A stretch of 64,000 bases of DNA from JABFXX01 sp036489755 (GTDB lineage Bacteria; Myxococcota_A; Polyangia; Haliangiales; Haliangiaceae): positions 113,821-177,820 of the forward strand of contig DASXFD010000019.1 in assembly GCA_036489755.1 (NCBI GenBank). The letters are read 5' to 3'. Of this stretch, positions 7,890 to 18,239 are shown piece by piece. A model generated the notes under the pieces. That model was not told where the DNA came from. It did not search any database and was given only the letters and a program-made list of their open reading frames with translations. A program made the position numbers and the translations under genes. Every line of letters starts with the position of its first letter. Within the stretch, counting starts at the first letter, position 1.

Positions 7890-9647
7890 CTACTGCCAAC
7901 CGCCGCCGCCCTGCGGAGGATAACCACCACCGCCTTGCGGAGGATAACCGCCACCGCCTTGCGGAGGATAGCCGCCGCCTTGCGGAGGGTAACCGCCACC
8001 TTGCGGGGGATAGCCGCCACCGCCTTGCGGCCAGCCGCCCTGTTGCGGCGGCGGGCTCGTGCGACGGCCGGTGATGAGCGCGATCGCTTCTTCGTACGCG
8101 GCGGGGGCGGCCATCATCAGCACGCCGAAGAACGCGACGATGTAGAGCAACGCGCGTCCACCCGAGAGGATCGCGCCGATGCCGGCGTGGTTCACGATCA
8201 TGAACAGCATGAGCAAGATCACCTGCAGCGGCAGCCACAGGATCAGCACCGCCGCGATCAGCGGGCCGAATGCGTCGACCGACTGCAGCGCCGGCGGCAG
8301 CTTCTGCGGCGGCACGACGAACACGATACAGAACACGCCGAGCGCGCTCACGATGAGCCAGAGCAATGCCCAGATGCCGAGGAACATGCTGACCTTGAAG
8401 AAATCGAACGCGTGGAACAGGTCGATGAAGCCGGGGACCATCAGACCACCGCCGACGGCGATCACGATGCGTGCGATCTGATCTTGCGGTTGCGAGATGC
8501 GCGCGAGCAGACCGAACACGAGGATCGCGTAACCGAGGATGTGAACGCCGCCGAGCGCCATCGGGCCGCCACCACCGGCGCCACCCATCATCGCGATGCC
8601 CGCGAATGACACGCCGAACGGGATCCATTGCAGCACGGCCGGCGGAACTTGCTGCCGAAGATTCGGCGGTGCGGCCGCGACGAGCAGATATGCAGCGCCG
8701 GCGATCACCGGCCAGATCACGAGGTCCCAGTTGATGTGCTGGATCGGTAGGACGACCTTCGGCGAGGTCATGATCGGCACGACGATCGACGCGAGCAGCG
8801 CGACGCCGGCGAAGAACAAGACCTTTCGCTGCAGCGCCGGATCGCGCAGCATCGACACCGGATAACCGAAGATCGTGCCGGGCGCCGACTGCGGCATGCG
8901 CGCGGCAAAGTTATCCATCGGCCCGCCGTGATGCTGGTCGGGCTGCGCGTATGGATTCGCCGCTTGCGGATAACCCGGGTTCGGACCGCCGAAGCCTTGC
9001 GGCTGTTGCGGCTGACCGTACGGGTTCGGCTGCGGCTGACCGTAGCCTTGCGGCGGTTGCGGCTGACCGTACGGGTTCGGCTGCTGGCCGAAACCCTGCG
9101 GCTGTTGCGGCTGCTGTGGCTGGCCGTAGCCTTGCGGTTGTTGGGGCTGCTGCGGCTGGCCGTATGGCGACGGCTGCTGCGGCTGACCGTAGCCTTGCGG
9201 TTGTTGGGGCTGCTGCGGCTGGCCGTAGCCTTGCGGCTGCGGCGGCTGGCCGTAGCCTTGCGGTTGTTGCGGCTGCTGCGGCTGACCGTAGCCTTGCGGC
9301 GGTTGCGGCTGACCGTATGGCGACGGTTGCGGCGCGGGCTGCGGCTGTGCCGCCGGCGGCGGCGCGAAACCTTGTTGCGGCGGCGGCTGGAACCCTTGCT
9401 GGGGATAACCCGCCGGCTGGCTCGGTCGCGACGGCTGCGGCTGCGGAGCACCCTGCGGCGGCCGCTGCTGCTGCTGTGGAATCTGCGGTGCGGCGTAGCC
9501 GAACATCGTCTTCGCCGGCTGACCACCACCCGCCGGCGGTGCACCCGCCTGCATTGGCGGCATCGGGCGGCCACACGTGTTGCACGCGGGCGCATTCATC
9601 AGCACCGCCGCGCCACAGTACGGGCACGGTCTCGTAGGTGTCGCCAT
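7890..9647 (-). CDS. zinc-ribbon membrane protein with Pro/Gln/Gly repeats
   Basis: 585 aa. It begins with a zinc ribbon, CPYCGAAV...CNTCGRP (Cys pairs about residues 8-11 and 22-25). A low-complexity region of about 250 residues follows, made of GYGQPQQPQQ/NPYGQPQ units, then about seven hydrophobic segments (LFFAGVALLASIVVPIM onward), then a second tail repeat GGYPPQG. The start is the ATG at 9647, which begins the zinc ribbon; a purine-rich AGGGGAAA lies about 10 bp upstream. The longer upstream frame lacks coding character. The layout (ribbon, disordered linker, polytopic domain) is common in Myxococcota; function unknown. It is divergent from the dehydrogenase operon at 9731. Confidence 0.88.
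   Translation of the reverse strand: MATPTRPCPYCGAAVLMNAPACNTCGRPMPPMQAGAPPAGGGQPAKTMFGYAAPQIPQQQQRPPQGAPQPQPSRPSQPAGYPQQGFQPPPQQGFAPPPAAQPQPAPQPSPYGQPQPPQGYGQPQQPQQPQGYGQPPQPQGYGQPQQPQQPQGYGQPQQPSPYGQPQQPQQPQGYGQPQQPQQPQGFGQQPNPYGQPQPPQGYGQPQPNPYGQPQQPQGFGGPNPGYPQAANPYAQPDQHHGGPMDNFAARMPQSAPGTIFGYPVSMLRDPALQRKVLFFAGVALLASIVVPIMTSPKVVLPIQHINWDLVIWPVIAGAAYLLVAAAPPNLRQQVPPAVLQWIPFGVSFAGIAMMGGAGGGGPMALGGVHILGYAILVFGLLARISQPQDQIARIVIAVGGGLMVPGFIDLFHAFDFFKVSMFLGIWALLWLIVSALGVFCIVFVVPPQKLPPALQSVDAFGPLIAAVLILWLPLQVILLMLFMIVNHAGIGAILSGGRALLYIVAFFGVLMMAAPAAYEEAIALITGRRTSPPPQQGGWPQGGGGYPPQGGGYPPQGGGYPPQGGGGYPPQGGGGYPPQGGGGWQ
7892..8048 (-). repeat. C-terminal GGYPPQG coding repeats
   Basis: Six to seven tandem units of about 18-24 bp encode GGYPPQGG-type repeats at the C-terminus of the zinc-ribbon membrane protein. 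Units differ by one Gly codon, which suggests slippage-driven length variation. Confidence 0.85.
8940..9345 (-). repeat. GYGQPQQPQQ / NPYGQPQ coding repeats
   Basis: An array of related, imperfect 21-33-bp units encodes Pro/Gln/Gly/Tyr-rich repeats between the zinc ribbon and the membrane domain. This composition is typical of disordered, possibly phase-separating or surface-extended linkers. Confidence 0.85.
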
Positions 9648-9730
9648 AGTTGGGTTTCCCCTGTCCTTTCGAGCATGAAAGGTACTCTGCTCCGAAGGGT
9701 CAACGCAACGAACCGTGGTATTTCTCGACC

Positions 9731-11041
9731 GTGGCGCGGCGGCTACCGATTTCCGACGGAGCTCGTGGCGATGCGGTCGAGATTCGGATCGCCGAGACCA
9801 CGCTGCGAGCCTACTCGCGCGAGAGCATCGCGGCGGCAGCGCTCGCGAGCGGCACGCGCGTGTTGTCGCGCTCACTCAAGTACCACCGGCCGCGCACGTT
9901 CTTCTGCCTCGAAGGGCATTGCAGCGGCTGTCTCGTACGGATCGGCGGCGTGCCGAACCTGCGCGCGTGTCAGGCGCCGTGCACCGCCGGCAGCGAAGCG
10001 GTCGGTCAGAACGCGTTTCCGTCGGCGGAGCACGATCTGCTCGGCGCGGTCGACTTCTTGTTCTCGCGCGGGCTCGATCACCACACGCTGATGACGCGCA
10101 GCTCGATGCTCAACAAGCTCGCGAACAAGGTCGTGCGCCAGCTGTCGGGCTTGGGCAAACTGCCGGAGCATGCGGCGAGCGTGCTGCCCGCCGTCGGCGA
10201 GCGCGCCGTCGATGCGTGCGTGATCGGCGGCGGACCGGCGGGCCTCGCGGCCGCGACGACGCTCGCGCACGCCGGCCATCGCACGCTGCTCGTCGACGAT
10301 CAGCTGCGGCCGGGCGGCAGCCTGCGCGCCGATCCGCGCGCCGGTCGCGACGTCGCCGACCAGCGGACCACGGCCGCGCTCGTCGCGGGCGTCGAGATCC
10401 TCTCGCGCGCGACCGCGATCGGCTTTTTTCCCGAGGACGACGGCGGCGTGCTCGCGGTCGCGTCACCCGATCAGCTCGTGCGCGTCCACGCGCGCGCGTG
10501 GATCTGGGCGACCGGCGGCTACGTCGTGAATCTGCCGTTCGGCGACAACGATCGGCCCGGCGTGATCGCGGCGCGTGCCGTCGCGCGGCTGCTCGTCGAG
10601 CACGGCATCCTCGGCGGCGAGCGCGTGGCGATCGTCGAAGGTCCGCACCTCGCAACCGAGTGCGCCGCACTCGCGACCGCGCTCGAGAATGCCGGTGCGG
10701 CCGTCGAGCGCGTGCCGTTCGCCGACACGATCGGGACGCGCGGCCGCGGCTGGGTCACCGCCGTCGAGACGACCGGCGGGCTCGTCGACTGCGATCTCGT
10801 CGCGGTCGCCGCGTTGCCGTCGCCCGCGTCCGAAGGCGCGCGCCAGATGGGCTGTCGCGTCGTGCTCGATCCCGACGCCGGCGGCTTCCGAGTCGTCGTC
10901 GACGATGCGGGCCTCTCGACCAGCAACGTGTGGGCGTGCGGTGACGTCGCCGGTTATCGCGGGCCCGATCGCGCGGCGCACGACGGCACGCGCGTCGGCG
11001 CGAACGTCGCCGCGTCGCTCGCTGCCGCGGGAGGCACCTGA
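9731..11041 (+). CDS. SoxA/HcnAB-like [2Fe-2S] FAD oxidoreductase (alpha subunit)
   Basis: 436 aa from GTG 9731. An N-terminal plant-type ferredoxin domain (LKYHRPRTFFCLEGHCSGC, then NLRACQAPC) is fused to an FAD/NAD(P)-binding domain (VIGGGPAGLAAATTLAHAG at about residue 162) and a second dinucleotide fold ending ACGDVAGYRGPDRAAHDG. This is the alpha-subunit architecture of heterotrimeric sarcosine oxidase, hydroxyproline dehydrogenase, opine oxidase and HCN synthase. It probably takes electrons from the beta subunit's amine oxidation. The frame extends upstream to 9650, but the extra 27 residues are not protein-like and lie in the divergent promoter. The stop overlaps the next start (TGATG). 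Confidence 0.88.
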   Translation: MARRLPISDGARGDAVEIRIAETTLRAYSRESIAAAALASGTRVLSRSLKYHRPRTFFCLEGHCSGCLVRIGGVPNLRACQAPCTAGSEAVGQNAFPSAEHDLLGAVDFLFSRGLDHHTLMTRSSMLNKLANKVVRQLSGLGKLPEHAASVLPAVGERAVDACVIGGGPAGLAAATTLAHAGHRTLLVDDQLRPGGSLRADPRAGRDVADQRTTAALVAGVEILSRATAIGFFPEDDGGVLAVASPDQLVRVHARAWIWATGGYVVNLPFGDNDRPGVIAARAVARLLVEHGILGGERVAIVEGPHLATECAALATALENAGAAVERVPFADTIGTRGRGWVTAVETTGGLVDCDLVAVAALPSPASEGARQMGCRVVLDPDAGGFRVVVDDAGLSTSNVWACGDVAGYRGPDRAAHDGTRVGANVAASLAAAGGT

Positions 11042-11363
11042 TGTCGCGCAAGGTCGTGCTGTGTCGCTGCGAGGACGTCACGCTGTCGGATCTCGAGCAT
11101 TGCGTGCAGCGCGGCTACCTCGATATCGAGGAGGTCAAGCGCTACACCGGCTTCGGCACCGGGCCCTGTCAGGGCAAGGAGTGCCTCGCGCCGGTCGCGA
11201 CGCAGCTCGCGCGGCTCAGCGGCAAGGCGCCGTCGGCGATCCTGCCGTTCACGTCGCGGCCGCCGCTCGCGCCGACGCCGATCAAGCTGCTCGCCAACGC
11301 GCCCGACGCGCATCGCTTCGACGACGACGAGCCGGCCGGCCTCGGCGAGCGAGGTTCCGGACG

Positions 11364-11367
<4 letters not shown>
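11041..11367 (+). CDS. BFD-like [2Fe-2S] protein (SoxA C-terminal-type subunit)
   Basis: 108 aa. The BFD-type [2Fe-2S] motif has Cys at LCRCEDVT (Cys8, Cys10) and GPCQGKEC (about Cys43 and Cys48), with the helical YTGFGTGPCQG segment between. In sarcosine oxidase alpha chains this domain is fused at the C-terminus; here it is a separate gene coupled to both neighbours (1-nt overlap upstream, 4-nt ATGA overlap downstream). Its role is electron transfer between the two flavoproteins. A short Pro-rich tail follows the domain. Confidence 0.92.
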
Positions 11368-12614
<1,247 letters not shown>

Positions 12615-12653
12615 TTTCGTGCGACCGGCGTGGCGGTCGCGGCTCCTCCCGGC

Positions 12654-13088
12654 ATGAAACGCCTCTTGCTGCTCGTCGCGTGCTCGTCTTGCATGTTGCC
12701 CGGCCAAACCGGACCGGGCGCGGCCGGACCGTCATCGTCTGGATCGGGCCCGTCGGCGAGCGCCGATCCGAGCGCGGCCGCCTCCGATCCGAGCGCGCCG
12801 GCCCCACCGCCGTCGGCGGCCGCGGCGCCTGCCGGCCCGGTGTCGGTGACGATCCGGTCGTCGTGCCCGAACACCGTGAAGGTCTTTTTCGGCGAGAAGC
12901 CGGGCTTCAGCAGCGGCACGTTCTCGTCGATCGAGTCGAACAGCGTCCAGTCGCACAGCTTCCGCCCCGGCGAGCAGCTCTGGATCGTCGACGATTCGGA
13001 GAACGGCGTCGGCTCGCCCGCGACGATCGGCGCCGACACGCACGAGCTCGAGGTCGCGTCGAGCTGCACGTCGATCGCGGCGCGCTAA
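12654..13088 (+). CDS. small secreted or lipoprotein with Pro/Ser/Ala linker
   Basis: 144 aa from ATG 12654 (MKRLLLLVACSSCML). The hydrophobic N-terminus with VACSSC suggests a lipoprotein signal. A 45-residue Ser/Ala/Pro/Gly linker leads to a compact domain starting VSVTIRSSCPNTVKVFFG, with SFRPGEQLWIVDDSENG and a second Cys near the end (SSCTS); the two Cys could form a disulfide. The domain is not recognised. An in-frame ATG at 12630 is less likely because it would precede the signal with a non-hydrophobic stretch. It is convergent with the next gene (4-bp overlap). Confidence 0.8.
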   Translation: MKRLLLLVACSSCMLPGQTGPGAAGPSSSGSGPSASADPSAAASDPSAPAPPPSAAAAPAGPVSVTIRSSCPNTVKVFFGEKPGFSSGTFSSIESNSVQSHSFRPGEQLWIVDDSENGVGSPATIGADTHELEVASSCTSIAAR

Positions 13089-13759
13089 TCGACGTCGATC
13101 GCGACGTATTGGCTCGCGATCGCACTGCCGGCATCGAGCGTGAGCCCGTTGCCGTGACCGGTTGCGGTCGCGGTGACCGTGATCGGAACACCGACGTTCC
13201 AGGTAGCGGAGCCGAGCATGACGGACGCCGGATCGACGCTCGCGTTGCTTGCCGATCCGATCGCGACGGTGACGTCCGCCGGTGGCGCTTGCGTGAGCGT
13301 GAGCAGCAGCGTCGCGCTCGAACCGGCCGCGAGGTGGAGCGCCCATGGTGACGCGTTCAGATTCAGCGAGTCGCGATCGACGACATACACGACTCCGATG
13401 GTCGAAGCGCCGCAATCGAGGATGGCGCCACCGACGTGGGCGATGCGATCGCTCGCGTTCGCGCTGCCATCGTCGAGGCCCATCACCGTCATGATCGGCG
13501 CCGGCGACATTTGCTGGAACGCACCGCCGCCCGGCGTCCACGACGCGATCGATGCGTCGGTAAAGTCGAGGCCGATCATGAAGCCGGCGTAGAGGTCTGG
13601 CGGCCAGGGCGTCGAATAGATCGGGAACGACGTCGAGCCGCCTTCGGTGACGGTCACGCGCACGCTGGAGAAACCGGGAGCGTTGATGGGACACCCGTCG
13701 TCGTCGGGCGCGCTGTTGCACGCCAGCGCCAGTGTCGCTGCGACCGCGATCGCACGCAT
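13085..13759 (-). CDS. lipoprotein of unknown function
   Basis: 224 aa. The lipobox TLALACNS is near residue 14, followed by an acidic Asp-rich stretch. The remainder is beta-rich: VRVTVTEGGSTSFPI, YAGFMIGLDFTDASI, PADVTVAIGSASNASVDPASV and a terminal TLDAGSAIASQYVAIDVD. The C-terminal part resembles Calx-beta/Ig-like adhesive modules without a clear signature. ATG 13759 overlaps the stop of the upstream membrane-protein gene by 1 nt, so the two are translationally coupled. Confidence 0.8.
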   Translation of the reverse strand: MRAIAVAATLALACNSAPDDDGCPINAPGFSSVRVTVTEGGSTSFPIYSTPWPPDLYAGFMIGLDFTDASIASWTPGGGAFQQMSPAPIMTVMGLDDGSANASDRIAHVGGAILDCGASTIGVVYVVDRDSLNLNASPWALHLAAGSSATLLLTLTQAPPADVTVAIGSASNASVDPASVMLGSATWNVGVPITVTATATGHGNGLTLDAGSAIASQYVAIDVD

Positions 13760-14145
13760 CAATCGTCGCTCGTGCGAACCACGTTGCCCTGCACCCGTTC
13801 GCCGATCCAGGCGCCGATAATCGCGGCAACGAATGGGACGCCGTAGATGAACAGCAACTCGCCGGGCGAGAGGCGACCGAGCGCCGCGTGCCCGCGGCCG
13901 AGCTCGATGAAGACCACGAGCAGCGTGGCGAGACCCGCCTCGAGGATCGTTCGGCCTTCGGACCACCAGCCGATCACGAACCCACCGCCGAGGTACGCGC
14001 CGAGCGCGATCCCGGCCGCGGCGAGCTCGTGCATTCCGACCATGATCATGAACAGGCCGGCGAAGAACTGCAGCACCCAGATCAGCACAGCGCCGCCGAC
14101 TACCCAGCCCCAGCTGAACCGCGTGTCCTTGGTGTACTCGGCCAT
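13759..14145 (-). CDS. hypothetical four-helix membrane protein
   Basis: 128 aa with four predicted membrane segments (WGWVVGGAVLIWVLQFFAG, ELAAAGIALGAYLGGGFVIG, ILEAGLATLLVVFIELG, LLFIYGVPFVAAIIGAWIG). No known motif. It is the first gene of a two-gene operon with the downstream lipoprotein (1-nt overlap) and divergent from proC, with only 16 bp between the starts, so their promoters must overlap. Confidence 0.8.
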   Translation of the reverse strand: MAEYTKDTRFSWGWVVGGAVLIWVLQFFAGLFMIMVGMHELAAAGIALGAYLGGGFVIGWWSEGRTILEAGLATLLVVFIELGRGHAALGRLSPGELLFIYGVPFVAAIIGAWIGERVQGNVVRTSDD

Positions 14146-14161
14146 TTGGTGATGCTACACG

Positions 14162-14995
14162 GTGGGCGTGTCGATCCTCGCGCCTCACACGATCGGGTTC
14201 GTCGGCGCCGGCAACATGGCCGAGGCGCTGATCCGCGGCCTCGTGCGAGGCAAGCACGTCGACGCCGCGAACGTCGTCGGGTCCGCGCCACGCGCCGAGC
14301 GCCGCGACGAGCTCGCCGATGCGTACGGGATCGCGGTCACCGCCGACAACGGCGCGGTGGCAGATCGCTCGAGCGTGGTCGTGCTGAGCGTCAAGCCACA
14401 GATCCTCGAGAAGGTGCTGCGCGAGATCGGCGATCGGCTGAAGCCGGGCACGCTCGTGATCTCGATCGCGGCCGGCGTCGACACCGCGACGATCGAGGAG
14501 GTGCTCTCCGAAGGCGTGCGCGTCGTGCGCGCGATGCCGAACACGCCGGCGCTCGTCGGCGCAGGCGCGACCGCGGTGTCGCCGGGTAGCCGCGCGACCG
14601 CCGATGATCTCGCGGTGGCGCGCGCGTTGTTCGACGCGGTCGGCATCAGCATCGAGCTCGACGAGACGCACCTCGACGCGGTCACCGGACTTTCGGGATC
14701 GGGGCCCGCGTACATTTTCCTCATCCTCGAAGCGCTCGCCGACGCGGGCGTGAAGGTCGGCCTCGCGCGGCGAAACGCCCTGCGGCTCGCCGCACAGACC
14801 GTGATGGGATCGGCCAAGCTGCTGCTCGAAACCGACGAGCACCCCGGTAAGCTCAAGGACATGGTGACGTCCCCCGGCGGGACCGCGATCGCCGGCCTGC
14901 ACACGCTCGAACAAGGTGGGCTGCGCACGACGCTCATCAACGCGGTCGAGACCGCGACGAAGCGTGCGCGCGAGCTCGGACGCGGCGGCAAATGA
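14162..14995 (+). CDS. proC: pyrroline-5-carboxylate reductase
   Basis: 277 aa, normal length for ProC, which reduces 1-pyrroline-5-carboxylate to proline with NAD(P)H. The N-terminal Rossmann motif is IGFVGAGNMAEALIRGL, followed by VLSVKPQ and VRAMPNTPALVGAGATAVSPG. The C-terminal ProC signature GSGPAYIFLILEALADAGVKVGL and PGGTAIAGLHTLEQGG are all present. GTG 14162 is used; a second GTG at 14168 is possible. The stop overlaps the next ATG (ATGA), coupling it to a lipoprotein gene and then a YeiH-like transporter. Confidence 0.97.
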   Translation: MGVSILAPHTIGFVGAGNMAEALIRGLVRGKHVDAANVVGSAPRAERRDELADAYGIAVTADNGAVADRSSVVVLSVKPQILEKVLREIGDRLKPGTLVISIAAGVDTATIEEVLSEGVRVVRAMPNTPALVGAGATAVSPGSRATADDLAVARALFDAVGISIELDETHLDAVTGLSGSGPAYIFLILEALADAGVKVGLARRNALRLAAQTVMGSAKLLLETDEHPGKLKDMVTSPGGTAIAGLHTLEQGGLRTTLINAVETATKRARELGRGGK

Positions 14996-16314
14996 AGCGT
15001 GTGTCGCTCGCCGTGGTGTTGGCGGCGTGCTCGCAGAACGGCACGCTCTCGGTGTCGCTCGTGACGGCGCCCGGCTCGACGGTGCTCGACGACGTGCAGA
15101 CCCTGCAGCTCACGCTGACGAGCCCGCTGACCACGCAGGTCGCGACGCGCGAAGGCAGCGGCTTCTCGATCGTGCTGCAGGTCGACACGACCGACGGCGC
15201 CGGCCAGCTCATCGTCGAGGGGCTCGACGGCAGCGGCAACCTCGTCGCCGCGGGCCAATCGCCGCCGTTTCCGGTCGACGCCCTCGACGCGACGTTCGCG
15301 ATCTTCATGGCCGCGCCGAACACGATGGCCGCCTCGCCGGCCGCGCTCGATCCGCCGCTCGACGAGATGGCGGTCGGCTCGCTGTCGTTCGGCGCGCTGT
15401 TCGCCGGCGGCCGCGACGCATCGCTCGCACCGAGCGCCGCCGTCACGATCTACGACGGCTTCGATCACACCGTCACGCAGGGGACGCCTTTGCCCGACGC
15501 GCGCGCCGGCGTCGCGATGGGCGTCGCGAGCGGCGTCTACGCGTACATGTTCGGCGGCACCGACGCGAGCGGCTCGGCGCAGGCCAACGACTGGCTGTTC
15601 GACACGTCCGAATCGTCGACGGGCATCTTCTCGGATTTCGGCGCGAAGCCCGGCTTCGAGCGCGCGAACCAGAGTCTCTTGCAAGTCGACGCCGACGACT
15701 TCTTGCTCACCGGCACGCCGGCCGCCGAGCTCTCGGATCTGACCGGCATCCCGGCCGCGCGCGGCGACGTGACGAGCCTGCCCGCATCGGGCGCCGTGAC
15801 GACGGGCAGCGACGGCAACATCGAGGCGATCTTCGTCGACGGCTCGGGCGTGACGCGCTACCAGGACGCGATCGACAAGGTCGACACGTTGCCGGCACCG
15901 GGCGTCGCGCGCGACGGCGCGACCGTGATCGCGCTACCGAACGGGCTCGTCGGCGTGTTTTGCGGCGGCTCGGATGCCGCGCTGATCGACGCGGTCACCG
16001 GCGACGTCACGCCGATCGCAAACGTGCCGTCGGACGATCGCGTCTCCGGCTGCGCGGTCGCGGCGAACAGCTCGTTCGTGGTGATCGCGGGAGGCATGCT
16101 CGGCTCGGGCGGCGTCGCGACGACCGCCGAGATCTACGATGCGAGTACGTTCATGCCGATCGCGACCACACCGCTCGTCGTGCCGCGCGCGAACGCCACT
16201 GCGATCGCGCTGCCGAACGACCAGGTCCTCGTCGCGGGCGGCGACGATCAGAACGGCGCGCCGATCGCGACGATCGAGCTGTTCACGCCACTGCCGACCA
16301 TCCCTCAACCATGA
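14992..16314 (+). CDS. propeller-like lipoprotein
   Basis: 440 aa. A short signal with the lipobox VLAACSQ (Cys13). The body has repeating kelch-like sheets: VYAYMFGGTDASG, VVIAGGMLGSGGVATTAEIYDAST and VLVAGGDDQNGAPIATIELFTP follow the kelch rhythm of GG pairs and aromatic/hydrophobic strands. A surface beta-propeller for ligand or partner binding is likely. It is coupled to proC upstream and to the YeiH gene downstream by 4-nt ATGA overlaps, although a functional link is not evident. Confidence 0.82.
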   Translation: MKRVSLAVVLAACSQNGTLSVSLVTAPGSTVLDDVQTLQLTLTSPLTTQVATREGSGFSIVLQVDTTDGAGQLIVEGLDGSGNLVAAGQSPPFPVDALDATFAIFMAAPNTMAASPAALDPPLDEMAVGSLSFGALFAGGRDASLAPSAAVTIYDGFDHTVTQGTPLPDARAGVAMGVASGVYAYMFGGTDASGSAQANDWLFDTSESSTGIFSDFGAKPGFERANQSLLQVDADDFLLTGTPAAELSDLTGIPAARGDVTSLPASGAVTTGSDGNIEAIFVDGSGVTRYQDAIDKVDTLPAPGVARDGATVIALPNGLVGVFCGGSDAALIDAVTGDVTPIANVPSDDRVSGCAVAANSSFVVIAGGMLGSGGVATTAEIYDASTFMPIATTPLVVPRANATAIALPNDQVLVAGGDDQNGAPIATIELFTPLPTIPQP

Positions 16315-17252
16315 AGCGGCTGTACACGGTGCTCGTGATCGCCAGCGCGGCCGCGCTGGTCGCGTTCGACGCGCCGAGCTGGCTCGCGCTCGCGGCGGGG
16401 CTCGTGATCGCGCTCGCGACGCGCATCGACCGGCCCAAGCGCGCCAAGGCGCTCACGACCTGGTCGCTGCAGGCCGGCGTCGTGGCGCTCGGCGCCGGCA
16501 TGAACCTCGACGTCGTGCTGCGCGTCGGCTTGAACGGCGCGCTCGTCACGGCCACGAGCCTGTCGCTCGCGGTGATGCTCGGGCTCGGGCTCGGCCGCCT
16601 GCTTCGCGTGCCGCGCGACACGTCGCTCATGCTCGCGATCGGCACCGGCATCTGCGGCGGCAGCGCGATCGCCGCGATCGCGAGCGTGATCCGCCCGAAG
16701 GATCACGAGATCTCGGTCGCGCTCGCGGTCGTGTTCGTGCTGAACGCGGTCGCGCTGCTGCTGTTCCCGCTGATCGGGCACGCGCTCGGCATGAGCCAGT
16801 ACGTGTTCGGCCGCTGGGCCGCGCTCGCGATCCACGACACCAGCTCGGTCGTCGGCGCCGGCCTCGCCTACGGCTCGATCGCGCTCACGGTCGCCACCAC
16901 GACGAAGCTCGCCCGCGCGCTGTGGATCGTGCCGGTGACCGTCGCGACCGCGGTGATGCACGGCGGCGACGGCGATCGCCGCGGCCGGCTGCGCGACGTC
17001 ACGTGGCCGTGGTTCATCCTCGGCTTCGTCGCGGTCGCCGCGCTCGCGACATGGGCGCCATCGCTCGCCCCGTACGCGCAACCGGTCGCGCATATCGGCC
17101 GGCGCTCGCTCGTGCTCGCGCTGTTCTTGATCGGGCTCGCGCTGTCGCCGTCGGCGTTATCGAAGGTCGGCTCGCGCCCGTTCGTGCTCGGCCTGACGCT
17201 GTGGGTCGTGATCGCGACCGCGTCGGTGCCGCTCGCGATCATGTCGACGTAG
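16311..17252 (+). CDS. YeiH/UPF0324-family membrane protein
   Basis: 313 aa with about 10 membrane segments. YeiH family blocks are clear: LQAGVVALGAGMNLDVVL, GTGICGGSAIAAIASVIRPKD (the signature GICGGSAIAA), FGRWAALAIHDTSSVVGAG and the terminal LVLALFLIGLALSPSALSKVG. The family is described as putative sulfate/sulfonate exporters, largely uncharacterised. Third gene of the coupled proC operon. Confidence 0.92.
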   Translation: MKRLYTVLVIASAAALVAFDAPSWLALAAGLVIALATRIDRPKRAKALTTWSLQAGVVALGAGMNLDVVLRVGLNGALVTATSLSLAVMLGLGLGRLLRVPRDTSLMLAIGTGICGGSAIAAIASVIRPKDHEISVALAVVFVLNAVALLLFPLIGHALGMSQYVFGRWAALAIHDTSSVVGAGLAYGSIALTVATTTKLARALWIVPVTVATAVMHGGDGDRRGRLRDVTWPWFILGFVAVAALATWAPSLAPYAQPVAHIGRRSLVLALFLIGLALSPSALSKVGSRPFVLGLTLWVVIATASVPLAIMST

Positions 17253-17280
17253 CGCCGCGTTTGAGCCCGGTCGGTATACG

Positions 17281-18228
17281 ATGCCTTCCGTCGACGTGCG
17301 GATCGCTTCAGGTGCCTTGTACGTCGTGGTCCTTGGACAGTTCCTTGGCTGCGAGAAGTCGGCGCCGAGCTCTCCGCGAGCGAGCGCGAGAGGACAGGCG
17401 GCGCGTCGCCAGACGGCGTGCGACGCGGGCGAAGTGAAGGCGTGCGGAGAGCTGGGGACGATGTACGAAGCCGGTACCGAGGTCGAGAAAGACCCGGTAA
17501 AGGCGGCGGCTCTCTATCAACGGGGTTGCAACGGCGGTGATCCCGCGAGTTGCTCGGGCCTCGGCACCGTCTACCTGAATGGCGACGGAGTTCCTGCTGA
17601 TCCCACGAGAGCCGTGTCGCTGCTCACGCAGGCATGCGACCGAGGCGATCCGACGGGTTGTTCAAACCTCGGTGTCATGTATGCGCGCGGCACCGGCGTC
17701 GCGCAGGACATGGTCAAGGCAACGGCCTTGTATGGACGTGGATGCACCGCGGGCGACTCGTGGTCGTGTCTCAACTTGGGCTCGATGTACGAGCACGGTG
17801 CGGGCGTCGTGCAAGATGTTGCGAAAGCCGCCGCGCTTTACGAGCCGGTATGCGCCCAGGGCGAGATGAAGGGCTGCTACGCGCTGGGTGTGCTCTACGA
17901 GCAGGCGTCATGGGACAAGCGCGATCCTGCAAAGGCCGCCGCGCTCTATCAGAAAGCGTGCGACGGCGGCGAGAGTGCCGGTTGCTACAACCTCGGGGTC
18001 ATGGATCTCAGCGGGTCCGGCGTCGCCCCCGATGCTGTGAAGGCGGCCCGAATGTTCGACCAAGCATGCAACGCTGGCGACCTCGCCGCTTGCTTCAATC
18101 TCTCGGTTCTCTACGACGAAGGAACCGGCGTCGTGCGAGACAAGCAAAAGGCCGCCGCGCTCCATCGTCGTGCCTGCCCTGGCGGAGTCTGTCCAGCGGA
18201 CACGGCGAACGCGCGCTGGCAGCCGTAA
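17281..18228 (+). CDS. Cys-rich Sel1-repeat lipoprotein
   Basis: 315 aa. The N-terminal hydrophobic segment ending FLGCEKS suggests a lipoprotein. Seven Sel1-type repeats of about 36 residues follow, each with the pattern ACxxGDxxxCxNLGxMYxxGxGVxxDxxKAAxLY; the paired Cys around each turn is as in Hcp-type (HcpA/HcpB) proteins, where they form disulfides. This is a periplasmic or surface solenoid for protein contacts. One unit has an altered turn (ASWDKRDPAK). It is convergent with the receiver gene at 18240. Confidence 0.93.
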   Translation: MPSVDVRIASGALYVVVLGQFLGCEKSAPSSPRASARGQAARRQTACDAGEVKACGELGTMYEAGTEVEKDPVKAAALYQRGCNGGDPASCSGLGTVYLNGDGVPADPTRAVSLLTQACDRGDPTGCSNLGVMYARGTGVAQDMVKATALYGRGCTAGDSWSCLNLGSMYEHGAGVVQDVAKAAALYEPVCAQGEMKGCYALGVLYEQASWDKRDPAKAAALYQKACDGGESAGCYNLGVMDLSGSGVAPDAVKAARMFDQACNAGDLAACFNLSVLYDEGTGVVRDKQKAAALHRRACPGGVCPADTANARWQP

Positions 18229-18239
18229 CGAGCCGCGCC

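Noticed and set aside
7890..9650. CRISPR-like array suggested by regularly spaced repeats at about 8.9-9.4 kb
   Set aside because: Repeats are codon-periodic, in frame with the zinc-ribbon protein and without unique spacers. They encode GYGQPQ units.
9650..9730. Upstream extension of the SoxA-like gene to an earlier start
   Set aside because: The 27 extra residues have no resemblance to the family and run through the divergent promoter of the zinc-ribbon protein. GTG 9731 is preferred.
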